Source of the DNA: Chryseobacterium phocaeense
GTDB lineage: Bacteria; Bacteroidota; Bacteroidia; Flavobacteriales; Weeksellaceae
NCBI RefSeq assembly: GCF_900169075.1
Contig: NZ_LT827015.1
Span: 992,001-1,056,000 of the forward strand
Direction: 5' to 3'
Length of the DNA: 64,000 nucleotides
This document shows positions 17,221 to 24,991 of the stretch, one piece after another (the stretch's first letter is position 1; every line of letters begins with the position of its first letter). The translations under genes and the position numbers were made by a program. Under the pieces are notes generated by a model. That model was not told where the DNA came from and did not search any database. It saw nothing but the letters and a program-made list of their open reading frames with translations.

Positions 17221-19094
17221 AAATAATGAAAAAACTATCTATTGTTGCAGCACTTTCAATAGCTGCAGCAGCCTTTTCCCAAACAAAGCCGCTGGAAAAA
17301 ATAGAGCCTGCCTTTTGGTGGAAAGGAATGAAAAATCCTGAGCTTCAGATCATGGTGTACGGAAAAGATGTGTCCAAAAATGAAGTTGAACTTTCTGACG
17401 GTATTCAGATCAAAGATATTCAGAAGGTTGAAAACCCGAATTATGTTTTTATTACCGTCAATACCAATGATATTAAAGTTCCTGAATTTAAAATCAACAT
17501 TAAAAAAGGAAATAAAAATATAAGTTCTTACCGATATGAACTGAAAAAAAGGACGCCCGGATCTGCAGACCGTGAATCTTTTACCTCAAAAGATGTTATG
17601 TACCTCATTATGCCGGACCGTTTTGCCAATGGCGATGAAAAAAATGATTCCAGACCGGACCTTATTGAAAAAAGTGACCGCAGCCTGCCCAACGGAAGAC
17701 ATGGCGGCGACCTCCGCGGAATTATCAATAACCTTGATTATATCCAGAACCTCGGCGCAACCTCAGTCTGGCTGACTCCCGTAAACGAAGACAACGAAAA
17801 AGTCTACTCCTACCACGGCTATGCCCAGACCGATCTTTATAAAATTGATGGCCGGTACGGAACCAATGAAGACTACCGTGAGCTCTCACAGAAGCTGAAC
17901 CAGCGCAAAATGACACTGGTGATGGATTATGTGACCAATCACTGGGGTGTTTCCCACTGGATGATCAAAGATCTCCCCTCCAAAGACTGGATCCATTGGT
18001 TTGATGAAGGAAAAGACGGTTTTTACCGCTCCAATTACAAAACAACCACACAGTTTGACCCCAACGCTTCAGAAATTGATAAGAAGTATGCACTGAACGG
18101 CTGGTTTGATACTACCATGCCGGATATCAACCAGAAAAATCCTCTGGTGTTAAAATACCTTACCCAAAATGCCATCTGGTGGATAGAATACGCCGAACTC
18201 GGAGGATTACGGGTGGATACCTATCCTTACAACGATAAAGAAGCCATGGCGAAATGGGCAAAAGCCATTACGGATGAATACCCGAAATTCAATATTGTAG
18301 GGGAAACCTGGCTATATACGGCGGGACAGATTTCCGCATGGCAAAAAGACTCTAAAACGGGAGAAGCGGCAGGCTACAACTCAAACCTGCCTTCCGTAAT
18401 GGATTTTATGCTGTTCGCGGATATGCCAAAAGCCTTGAAAGAAAAAGAAGGCTGGGACACCGGAATGATTAAGCTGTATAATGTTTTTACCAGCGATTTC
18501 CTTTATCCGGATCTTAAAAACATTCTTGTTTTCTTTGAAAATCACGATACCGAAAGATGGAACGAAATTTTTAATTCCGATCCGAAAGCTTACAAAATGG
18601 CTTTGACGATGATTTCCACCGTCAGAGGGATTCCACAGATTTACTACGGCTCGGAAATAGGCATGCGTGGCGATAAAAACAAAGGCGGTGACGCAGATAT
18701 CCGCAGGGATTTTCCCGGTGGATGGAAATCTGATGCCCAAAATGCCTTCAATCCTTCATCACAGACCCCTGAGCAGAAAGATTTTTACCAGTTTACGCAG
18801 AAATTACTGAACTGGAGAAAAGGAAAAGAGGTGATCCATGCAGGGAAAACTAAAAATTACATTCCCCAGGATGGTGTTTTTGTGTACTTCCGATACTCGG
18901 ACAAAGAAAATGTAATGGTAGTCATCAACAATAATGAAAAAGATCAGACGTTAGACTTAAAACGTTTTTCAGAATCATTGAATGGCGCGGTAAGAGGGAA
19001 AGAGATCATTTCAGGAAAAGAAATAACCCTGAATAATACCCTGAATGTAGCTGCCAAAACTCCATTGATTATAGAAATCCAAAACAAAAATTAA
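17217..19094 (+). CDS. GH13 alpha-amylase / neopullulanase (SusA-like) with N-terminal cyclomaltodextrinase domain
   Basis: The 625-residue secreted enzyme has a signal peptide ending near 'AAFSQ' and the N-terminal immunoglobulin-like domain of cyclomaltodextrinases ('EPAFWWKGMKNPELQIMVYG', residues about 28-47), followed by a GH13 barrel. Catalytic residues are the nucleophile D334 ('LRVDTYPY'), acid/base E363 ('VGETWLY') and transition-state stabiliser D444 ('ENHDTERW'). This arrangement matches periplasmic SusA, which cuts imported oligosaccharides and pullulan. It starts inside the stop codon of the acylase-like gene; a second ATG at 17226 is equally plausible. The next gene follows after 7 bp, so it sits mid-operon. 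Confidence 0.93.
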   Translation: MKIMKKLSIVAALSIAAAAFSQTKPLEKIEPAFWWKGMKNPELQIMVYGKDVSKNEVELSDGIQIKDIQKVENPNYVFITVNTNDIKVPEFKINIKKGNKNISSYRYELKKRTPGSADRESFTSKDVMYLIMPDRFANGDEKNDSRPDLIEKSDRSLPNGRHGGDLRGIINNLDYIQNLGATSVWLTPVNEDNEKVYSYHGYAQTDLYKIDGRYGTNEDYRELSQKLNQRKMTLVMDYVTNHWGVSHWMIKDLPSKDWIHWFDEGKDGFYRSNYKTTTQFDPNASEIDKKYALNGWFDTTMPDINQKNPLVLKYLTQNAIWWIEYAELGGLRVDTYPYNDKEAMAKWAKAITDEYPKFNIVGETWLYTAGQISAWQKDSKTGEAAGYNSNLPSVMDFMLFADMPKALKEKEGWDTGMIKLYNVFTSDFLYPDLKNILVFFENHDTERWNEIFNSDPKAYKMALTMISTVRGIPQIYYGSEIGMRGDKNKGGDADIRRDFPGGWKSDAQNAFNPSSQTPEQKDFYQFTQKLLNWRKGKEVIHAGKTKNYIPQDGVFVYFRYSDKENVMVVINNNEKDQTLDLKRFSESLNGAVRGKEIISGKEITLNNTLNVAAKTPLIIEIQNKN

Positions 19095-19101
19095 TTATAC
19101 A

Positions 19102-19626
19102 ATGAAAAAAATATCAATCATCTGTACACTCGTGCTTATCATGATGGGATGTACAGGAATCTTTGCTCAATCCAAAGGAGCTCAGTCTGAAAAGGAAAAA
19201 ACAGCAATAGGAACCATGCTTGACGGCTTCAATACCGCTGCCGCAAAAGCTGATTTCGATACCTACTTCAATTATTTTGCTGATGAATCTACCTTTATCG
19301 GAACAGATGCCACAGAAATCTGGGATAAAAAAGCATTCATGGTTTGGGCAAAACCTTATTTTGACAAAAAGAAAACCTGGAATTTTAAAGCCATTAAAAG
19401 GAATATTTATTTCAGCAAAGACGGAAAGATGGCCTGGTTTGATGAATTGCTGGATACCCAGATGAAGATCTGCAGAGGATCGGGAGTGGTAGAAAAAATA
19501 AACGGAACGTGGAAAGTAAAACAATATGTACTTTCTGTAACGGTTCCTAATGATGTGGTGGACAAAGTGGTTTCAGAAAAAGCTGCCATTGAAGATGTTT
19601 TACTACAAGAATTAAAAAAACAATAA
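19102..19626 (+). CDS. Secreted NTF2-fold / SnoaL-like protein
   Basis: The 174-residue protein has a signal peptide (about 1-22, '...GIFAQS') and one cone-shaped NTF2/SnoaL-like domain (DUF4440/SnoaL_3 type): 'TMLDGFNTAAAKADFDTYFN' leads into strands ending in 'KINGTWKVKQYVLSV'. Proteins of this fold are often called calcium/calmodulin-kinase association-like, with no set function. It lies 7 bp after the amylase and its stop codon directly touches the transporter ATG, so it belongs to the second starch operon. It could bind a small ligand or help the enzyme in the periplasm; that is inference only. Confidence 0.8.
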   Translation: MKKISIICTLVLIMMGCTGIFAQSKGAQSEKEKTAIGTMLDGFNTAAAKADFDTYFNYFADESTFIGTDATEIWDKKAFMVWAKPYFDKKKTWNFKAIKRNIYFSKDGKMAWFDELLDTQMKICRGSGVVEKINGTWKVKQYVLSVTVPNDVVDKVVSEKAAIEDVLLQELKKQ

Positions 19627-21030
19627 ATGAACACTCCGCATAGCACTTTATCACGTACAGTAAAACCCAATCTTTCCATAGCTCAGATCATCAATATGAG
19701 CATGGGCTTTTTAGGAATTCAGATGGCTTTCGGGCTTCAGAACGGAAATGCAAGCCGGATTCTGGCCAATTTCGGGGCAGATGTTCATGAGCTCTCCTGG
19801 TTCTGGCTGGTGGCTCCTGTTACGGGACTCATCGTTCAGCCAATCATCGGTCATATGGGCGATAATACGTGGAGCCCTCTCGGAAGACGGAAGCCGTATT
19901 TCCTGATAGGTGCGGTTTTATGTGCAATCGGTCTGGTCATGCTTCCTAATGCCGCATCTGCCACACAAATGCTGGCCGCCAATGTTTTACTGATGGCCGT
20001 GATATTCCTCGCGATGATGGATGCTTCCATTAATGTGGCTATGGAGCCTTTCCGTGCGCTGGTGGGAGATATGCTGCCTAAACATCAGGCAACCATTGGA
20101 TTTTCGGTACAGACGATCCTGATAGGAATAGGAGCAGTAATCGGCTCCGATTTGCCGGGATGGCTCACGAAACTGGGCGTTTCAAATGAAGCTCCGAAAG
20201 GCTTTGTCGCAGATAATGTGATCTATGCCTTTTATATTGGTGCAGCAGTGTTAATTATATCCATTTTGTATACCATTTTAACCACTAAAGAATATTCGCC
20301 GGAGGAATTTGCCTCATTTGAAGGCGGAAAACCTGTCGTAAAAAACGAGTCGAAATTCTCAGATATTTTTAAAGACTTCAAAAATGCTCCTTCGCAGATG
20401 AAGAAACTGGGAATTGTGCAGTTTTTCTCCTGGTTTGCGCTGTTTACCATGTGGGTTTTTACCACGAGCGCACTGGCAACCCATCATTTCGGACTTTCAC
20501 CGGATGATACGCATTCCGCAGAATTTAATAAAGCAGGAGACCTTACGGGAAGTTTATTCGGAAGCTATAATTTCTATGCGATTTTCTTTGCATTTGCTTT
20601 AACCCCGATTGCCAAGTTTATCGGTAAAAAGCAGACCCATGCTTTGGCTTTGGCTTTTGGCGGCCTGGGCCTGATTTCCATGTATTTTATTAAAGATATC
20701 CACTACCTCTGGATTTCCATGGTAGGTCTGGGATTTGCATGGGCCAGTATCCTGGCGATGCCTTATGCCATGCTGATTGATTCTATTCCCCAAAAGAAAA
20801 TGGGTGTTTACATGGGAATCTTTAACTTCTTTATTGTGATTCCGCAGATCATCAATGGTATTTTCGGTGGACCTATTGTAAGCAGTGTCTTTGGAAAACA
20901 GGCCATTGATTACATTGTTGTAGGAGGAATATGCATGTTGATCGGTGCCGTGGTAACCATGATTTTTATAAAATCAGAAGACGAAACGCCGATGGAAATA
21001 GAGGAGGAGATTAAGCAGGTGCATTTTTAA
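19627..21030 (+). CDS. MFS sugar transporter, SLC45-like (probable maltose/maltodextrin importer)
   Basis: The 467-residue protein has 12 predicted spans. The N-terminal block 'NMSMGFLGIQMAFGLQNGNA' and the loop 'GDNTWSPLGRRKPYFLIGA' are typical of glycoside/sucrose:H+ symporters of the SLC45/GPH type used by Flavobacteriia in maltose loci. It starts immediately after the NTF2 gene stop codon, with no spacer. As the final gene of the amylase operon it is the likely inner-membrane step, bringing glucose or maltose made in the periplasm into the cytosol. The exact sugar is inferred from context. Confidence 0.88.
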   Translation: MNTPHSTLSRTVKPNLSIAQIINMSMGFLGIQMAFGLQNGNASRILANFGADVHELSWFWLVAPVTGLIVQPIIGHMGDNTWSPLGRRKPYFLIGAVLCAIGLVMLPNAASATQMLAANVLLMAVIFLAMMDASINVAMEPFRALVGDMLPKHQATIGFSVQTILIGIGAVIGSDLPGWLTKLGVSNEAPKGFVADNVIYAFYIGAAVLIISILYTILTTKEYSPEEFASFEGGKPVVKNESKFSDIFKDFKNAPSQMKKLGIVQFFSWFALFTMWVFTTSALATHHFGLSPDDTHSAEFNKAGDLTGSLFGSYNFYAIFFAFALTPIAKFIGKKQTHALALAFGGLGLISMYFIKDIHYLWISMVGLGFAWASILAMPYAMLIDSIPQKKMGVYMGIFNFFIVIPQIINGIFGGPIVSSVFGKQAIDYIVVGGICMLIGAVVTMIFIKSEDETPMEIEEEIKQVHF

Positions 21031-21033
21031 TTG

Positions 21034-21102
21034 TAGAAGTTAGAAGTTAGAAGTTAGAAGTTAGAAGTTAGAAGTTAGAAGTGGGAAGATGGAAGATGGA
21101 AG
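21034..21102 (+). repeat. Composite heptanucleotide repeat: TAGAAGT x7 then ATGGAAG units
   Basis: Seven perfect copies of TAGAAGT (21034-21082) begin 4 bp after the transporter stop codon, then gggaag and two ATGGAAG units follow. Read on the other strand this is the same composite (CTTCCAT then CTTCTAA) found at 1666-1728. Perfect copies suggest recent slippage and possible copy-number variation between strains. Confidence 0.9.
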
Positions 21103-21136
21103 ATATGGAGGTTATTCCAATCAGTGAACTAATAAA

Positions 21137-21205
21137 ATTCAATAGGAGTGGGCTTTAGCCCACTTTTAAAATATATAGCAATAACAATGGCTTTAGCCAA
21201 AATTT
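21137..21205 (-). repeat. Two-hairpin dispersed element, copy 1
   Basis: The block holds two palindromes, agtgggct-tt-agcccact (21147-21164) and tggct-tt-agcca (21188-21199), with flanking words attcaatagg and ccaaaattt. The reverse complement closely matches 45865-45930 in both palindromes and flanks. The rest of the 21031-21469 gap (21206-21440) shows only degenerate, T/C-rich sequence and no gene. Confidence 0.8.
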
Positions 21206-21441
21206 ATATCTATTACCTTATTATTTAAAATATAACAGCCTCCCACAGATTCCACAAATTCCACGAAATACACATATGCCCGCTCAGCCGGTCAAAAACA
21301 ATAATTGTAAAAATCTTCGCAAACACATTAGCCTTCTTCGCCTTTCTTTGCCATCTTAGCTTTTTTGCCCTTTCGCCTCTTCACCAAAACAACAAAATCC
21401 TTTCTTACCCTACATCAACATTTTCAAACCCCCATTTCTCC

Positions 21442-21449
21442 TACATTTG
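21442..21449 (+). promoter_or_regulatory. Bacteroidota -7 box TACATTTG
   Basis: An exact TAnnTTTG match ending 20 bp before the pirin ATG. Confidence 0.65.
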
Positions 21450-21469
21450 TACCATAAAATAATCATAGT

Positions 21470-22198
21470 ATGAAAACAGTATATCATAAAGCAGATTCTA
21501 GAGGCCATGCAGATCATGGCTGGTTAAACAGTTACCACACATTTAGTTTTGCGAATTATCAGAATAAGGACAGAACGAATTTTGGAGTACTAAGGGTATT
21601 GAATGATGATACCGTTTCGCAGGGAATGGGATTTGGAACGCATCCGCACAGGGATATGGAAATTATTTCTATACCTTTGGAAGGAGATCTGGAGCATAAA
21701 GATTCCATGGGGACTACAGCCGTTATCAAAAAAGGGGAAATCCAGGTGATGAGCGCAGGAACCGGGGTAATGCACAGCGAGTACAATAAAAATAAAGATG
21801 AAGCTGTGAAATTCCTTCAGATCTGGGTATTCCCAAGAGAGCTGAATGTAGAACCCAGATATGACCAGAAAAGCATTAAGGAAGGTGAAAAAATCAACGG
21901 ATTCCAGCAGATCCTTTCTCCGAACAAAAACGATGACGGGGTATGGATTCATCAGGATGCATGGTTTAATCTGGCTCAATTCAAAGCAGGAAACGGTAAA
22001 AATTATATGCTCAACAAAAAAGGAAATGGTGTTTATGCGTTTGTTTTAAAAGGAAGCGCCAAAGTAGGGGACAGAATATTAAATGAAAGAGACGGATTGG
22101 GAATCTGGGATACCCAAAGCTTTAATATTGAAGCCGTAGATGATGCGGAGATTCTTTTAATGGAAGTGCCAATGGAACTTCCGGCCTATATGAAATAA
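21470..22198 (+). CDS. Pirin family protein
   Basis: The 242-residue bicupin opens with 'HADHGWLNSYHTFSFANY', the pirin signature. The metal ligands are in 'GTHPHRDMEI' (two His) and 'GVMHSEYN' (His, Glu). Pirins bind one Fe or similar metal in the N-terminal cupin. Some bacterial members have quercetinase-like activity, while others regulate metabolic enzymes; the role here is open. It has its own -7 box and is followed after 38 bp by an FMN reductase, a pairing that suggests a redox or stress-linked unit. Confidence 0.92.
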   Translation: MKTVYHKADSRGHADHGWLNSYHTFSFANYQNKDRTNFGVLRVLNDDTVSQGMGFGTHPHRDMEIISIPLEGDLEHKDSMGTTAVIKKGEIQVMSAGTGVMHSEYNKNKDEAVKFLQIWVFPRELNVEPRYDQKSIKEGEKINGFQQILSPNKNDDGVWIHQDAWFNLAQFKAGNGKNYMLNKKGNGVYAFVLKGSAKVGDRILNERDGLGIWDTQSFNIEAVDDAEILLMEVPMELPAYMK

Positions 22199-22236
22199 AA
22201 AGTAAATTTATACATTAAAAAAATAGATTAACAATA

Positions 22237-22788
22237 ATGAAAGTTTTAGCAATAGCAGGAAGCAATTCGGATGTTTCAATGAACAGACAGCTGGTAGCCT
22301 ATGCGTCATCCCTGTTTGAAAATGCAGAAGTAGAAGTAGTAGATCTTAATCCATTTGAAATGCCTATCTATAAGCATGAAAGAGAACTGGCCGGTGGAAT
22401 TCCGCAGGAAGCGCATGATTTTGCTGCAAAAATAGACGGAGCCAATCTTCTTCTGGTTTCATTGGCAGAACACAACGGAACGTACTCTACAGCCTTCAAA
22501 AATGTATTCGACTGGGTGTCCAGAATTAAAGACAGAACCGTATGGAATGAAATCCCAATGTTACTGATGTCTGCATCTCCCGGAGGCAGAGGCGGAGCCG
22601 GCGTTTTGGAAGCGGCATCCAAGCGTTTTCCTTTCCATGGAGGAAATATTGTAGAAACTTTTTCATTACCTTTCTTTAATGACAACTTTGATAAAGCAGA
22701 GCAAAAAATTTCCAATGAAGAGAAAAACAGCGAATTAAAAGAGAAAATCAGGAAGATTGCTGCCATTGAAACCATCCTTGAAAAATAG
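22237..22788 (+). CDS. NADPH-dependent FMN reductase (flavodoxin-like fold)
   Basis: The 183-residue flavodoxin-fold protein begins 'MKVLAIAGSNSDVSMNRQLV', the FMN phosphate-binding loop (GSN-x-x-S), and carries 'SLAEHNGTYSTAFKNVFDWV' and 'MSASPGGRGGAGVLE', the typical flavin-contact and active-site segments of NAD(P)H:FMN/quinone reductases (azoreductase-like). It would reduce FMN or quinones in the cytosol. It sits 38 bp after the pirin gene on the same strand and is probably co-transcribed. The substrate is not predicted. Confidence 0.9.
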   Translation: MKVLAIAGSNSDVSMNRQLVAYASSLFENAEVEVVDLNPFEMPIYKHERELAGGIPQEAHDFAAKIDGANLLLVSLAEHNGTYSTAFKNVFDWVSRIKDRTVWNEIPMLLMSASPGGRGGAGVLEAASKRFPFHGGNIVETFSLPFFNDNFDKAEQKISNEEKNSELKEKIRKIAAIETILEK

Positions 22789-22813
22789 AGTTTGAATATT
22801 AATTTAAAATTAC

Positions 22814-22821
22814 TATTTTTG
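22814..22821 (+). promoter_or_regulatory. -7 box TATTTTTG of the pur leader transcript
   Basis: An exact TAnnTTTG match 25 bp after the FMN reductase stop codon and 14 bp before the leader ORF start. It would give a leader RNA with a very short 5' end. Confidence 0.65.
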
Positions 22822-22835
22822 CAAAAAGAAAAAAG

Positions 22836-22910
22836 ATGAAAATTCAGACCACTTTTAAAGAATGTTTTTCAAAGAAAGGGAAAACTATGGGCTCTGAAAT
22901 TCTGAGATAA
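22836..22910 (+). CDS. Short leader peptide ORF (24 residues) upstream of purM
   Basis: The ORF reads MKIQTTFKECFSKKGKTMGS followed by EILR and a stop at 22908-22910. It is flanked by a promoter-like box on one side and, 7 bp after its stop codon, by a strong terminator hairpin on the other. That is the plan of a transcription attenuator: a small translated leader, then a terminator, then the structural gene (purM at 23072). The peptide is basic and shows no run of a single regulatory amino acid. It could instead be a stand-alone small protein. I do not recognise the family. Confidence 0.55.
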   Translation: MKIQTTFKECFSKKGKTMGSEILR

Positions 22911-22917
22911 TATAACG

Positions 22918-22949
22918 GCCGATAATCTACCAAGATTGTCGGCTTTTTT
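22918..22949 (+). terminator. Terminator / attenuator hairpin upstream of purM
   Basis: An 11-bp stem (gccgataatct / agattgtcggc, one G-U pair) with loop acca is followed by six T. It is placed between the 24-codon leader ORF and purM, with 122 bp left before the purM ATG. Confidence 0.88.
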
Positions 22950-23031
22950 ATTTTCTAAAAACCAATATTAAAAAGTAATTGAATTTATAAAAGATAAAAA
23001 GATATCAGGGTTGGACAGTAGAAATATCAAA

Positions 23032-23066
23032 GTCTGAAATCTGAAATCTAGTATCTAAAAATCTAA
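23032..23066 (+). repeat. 7-bp repeat (ATCTGAA type), five units, abutting purM start
   Basis: The units are gtctgaa, atctgaa, atctagt, atctaaa and aatctaa; the block ends 5 bp before the purM ATG. It shares words with the blocks before guaA (27972) and before the DEAD-box helicase (36043). Confidence 0.8.
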
Positions 23067-23071
23067 GTAAC

Positions 23072-24064
23072 ATGAGCAACACTTACAAATCAGCAGGCGT
23101 AGACAAAGAAGAAGGATACAAAACGGTTGACAAGATCAAAAAAGCCGTTGGAGAAACCCACAACTCAAATGTATTGAACCATTTGGGAAGTTTTGGGGCT
23201 TTCTATGAGATCGGAGGATATAAAAATCCTGTGCTGGTTTCTGGAACAGACGGAGTAGGAACAAAGCTTAAAGTAGCGTTGGATACCAAACAATACGGAT
23301 CCATCGGTATCGACTGTTTCGCTATGTGTGCCAATGATATTCTTTGCCACGGTGCAAAACCTTTATTCTTCCTTGATTATCTGGCTTGCGGAAAGCTTGA
23401 TTCAGAAATTGCTGCAGAAATCGTTCTTGGAATGGTGGAAGCATGTAAAGATAATAACTGTGCATTAATTGGCGGTGAAACTGCCGAAATGCCGGGAATG
23501 TACCAGCCAGGAGATTATGATGTTGCCGGATTCTGTGTAGGAATCGTTGAAAAAGATCAGATCATTGACGGGTCCAATATCAAGGCCGGAAATAAAATCA
23601 TTGCCCTGCCAAGCTCAGGATTCCACTCCAATGGATTCTCGCTGGTAAGAAAAGTATTCCCGGATTTTGAAGAAGAATTTGAAGGAAAACCGCTATACGA
23701 AACCCTTTTAGTACCTACAAGACTGTACTACAAAGAAATCCATAAAGTACTGGAAGAAGTAAAAGTTTGTGGTATTGCCCACATTACAGGAGGTGGTCTT
23801 TATGAGAACGTTCCGAGAATTATCCCAGAAGGATTATGTGCCTCTATCGACGCTGCAAAGATCAAAATTCCAAATGTAATGCTGGAACTTGAAAAAAGAG
23901 GTGGCGTTACCCGTGAAGAAATGTTCGGAACCTTCAATATGGGCGTAGGAATGATCATTGTTACGGATGCTGACCATGCTGAAAAAGTATTGCATCTTTT
24001 GGACGATGCTTACGAAATCGGAGTAATCACGGAAGGCAGCGAGAAGATTGATTTGACGATCTGA
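23072..24064 (+). CDS. purM: Phosphoribosylformylglycinamidine cyclo-ligase (AIR synthetase)
   Basis: The 330-residue PurM closes the imidazole ring in purine synthesis: FGAM + ATP gives AIR. The core motifs are 'GTDGVGTKLKVA', 'IGIDCFAMCANDIL', 'LIGGETAEMPGMY' and 'ALPSSGFHSNGFSL', all typical of the PurM/ThiL/HypE ATP-binding fold. It opens the purM-N-H-D series. Its start region is a 7-bp repeat block with no ribosome binding site, and a leader ORF with terminator lies upstream. The stop codon lies inside a short 8-bp-period repeat (24054-24085). Confidence 0.97.
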   Translation: MSNTYKSAGVDKEEGYKTVDKIKKAVGETHNSNVLNHLGSFGAFYEIGGYKNPVLVSGTDGVGTKLKVALDTKQYGSIGIDCFAMCANDILCHGAKPLFFLDYLACGKLDSEIAAEIVLGMVEACKDNNCALIGGETAEMPGMYQPGDYDVAGFCVGIVEKDQIIDGSNIKAGNKIIALPSSGFHSNGFSLVRKVFPDFEEEFEGKPLYETLLVPTRLYYKEIHKVLEEVKVCGIAHITGGGLYENVPRIIPEGLCASIDAAKIKIPNVMLELEKRGGVTREEMFGTFNMGVGMIIVTDADHAEKVLHLLDDAYEIGVITEGSEKIDLTI

Positions 24065-24085
24065 TGATTTGATAATTCGACGATT
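24054..24085 (+). repeat. 8-bp-period repeat spanning the purM stop codon
   Basis: The four units TGACGATC, TGATGATT, TGATAATT and CGACGATT begin in the last codons of purM and include its TGA. The period is eight here, unlike the seven seen in the other blocks. Confidence 0.6.
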
Positions 24086-24145
24086 GAGCCGACAGGCCAA
24101 CCATCATCAAATTAACATATCATCACATCATCATATTACTATCAC

Positions 24146-24718
24146 ATGAAAAATTTAGTTATACTCGTTTCAGGTTCCGGAACCAATCTGCAGAGAATCA
24201 TAGATACCATTGACAACGGAGAGATCCAAAATGCAAAAATATCTTTGGTAGTGGCAGACAGAGAATGTTACGGACTGGAAAGAGCCAAAAACCATCATAT
24301 AGAAAACATCCTGATTCCCAGAGGAAAGAACTTCAGCAGTGAACTGGCCAATGTGATTCCAAAAGATACGGATCTGATTGTACTGGCAGGATTTTTATCC
24401 ATTCTGAAACCTGAATTCTGTGAAAACTGGACCGGCAAAATGATCAATATCCATCCTGCACTGCTTCCGAAATTCGGAGGAAAAGGAATGTGGGGAATGA
24501 ATGTACACCATGCCGTGATCGAAGCCAGAGAAACAGAAAGCGGAGCCACAGTACATTTTGTGACACCAGGAATTGATGAAGGAGAAGCTATTCTTCAGAA
24601 ATCATTTGAAGTAACTGCAGAGGATACCGCAGAAACCATCGCAGAAAAAGTACACCATGTTGAATACGAGATATTTCCGAAAGCAATCAATAAAGTACTG
24701 AATAATGTAACAATATAA
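24146..24718 (+). CDS. purN: Phosphoribosylglycinamide formyltransferase
   Basis: The 190-residue formyl-THF-dependent GAR transformylase carries out the third step of purine synthesis. The N-terminal 'ILVSGSGTNLQRIID' binds the phosphate of GAR. The catalytic residues are N101 and H103 ('MINIHPALLP') and D144 ('PGIDEGEAI'), matching the N106/H108/D144 set of the E. coli enzyme. It follows purM after 81 bp of ATC-rich repetitive sequence. The next gene, purH, is separated by 273 bp containing several palindromes, so expression may be uncoupled there. Confidence 0.96.
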   Translation: MKNLVILVSGSGTNLQRIIDTIDNGEIQNAKISLVVADRECYGLERAKNHHIENILIPRGKNFSSELANVIPKDTDLIVLAGFLSILKPEFCENWTGKMINIHPALLPKFGGKGMWGMNVHHAVIEARETESGATVHFVTPGIDEGEAILQKSFEVTAEDTAETIAEKVHHVEYEIFPKAINKVLNNVTI

Positions 24719-24837
24719 AAATGTACCAGTGTACCAATAACCAATTGATTGTTACATTGCTGAACTGATACATTGGTATATTAATTAAGAAGAAATCTAA
24801 GTAAATATAAGTAACACCGGAGGTGAAAGACCGGCCT

Positions 24838-24973
24838 ACAGTTTGAAATAACTGTAAAAAGTAAATTGAAAGTAAGAGTCCCGAAGGGACGATTTAAAAA
24901 AGCATAGGATAAAATCCTATGTGAAAAAGAATCCCCAAAGACAAATTAAACAAACGTAGGATGAAATCCTACG
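24838..24973 (+). repeat. Run of four small palindromes between purN and purH
   Basis: In order: acagtt-tgaaat-aactgt (24838-24855), gtccc-gaa-gggac (24878-24890), cataggat-aaa-atcctatg (24903-24921) and cgtaggat-gaa-atcctacg (24955-24973). The last two are near-copies of each other. No T-runs follow, so they are not ordinary terminators. They look like REP-type dispersed palindromes or a structured 5' leader of purH. The whole gap 24719-24991 holds no gene. Confidence 0.75.
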
Positions 24974-24991
24974 AAAAAATCGAAAGTAAAA

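Noticed and set aside
21034..21102. Could the tandem repeats be a CRISPR array?
   Set aside because: The units are 7 bp with no spacers and there are no cas genes; this is a microsatellite-like tract.
24719..24991. A tetrahydrofolate or purine riboswitch before purH
   Set aside because: I could not match any known riboswitch core; the palindromes look more like dispersed repeats.
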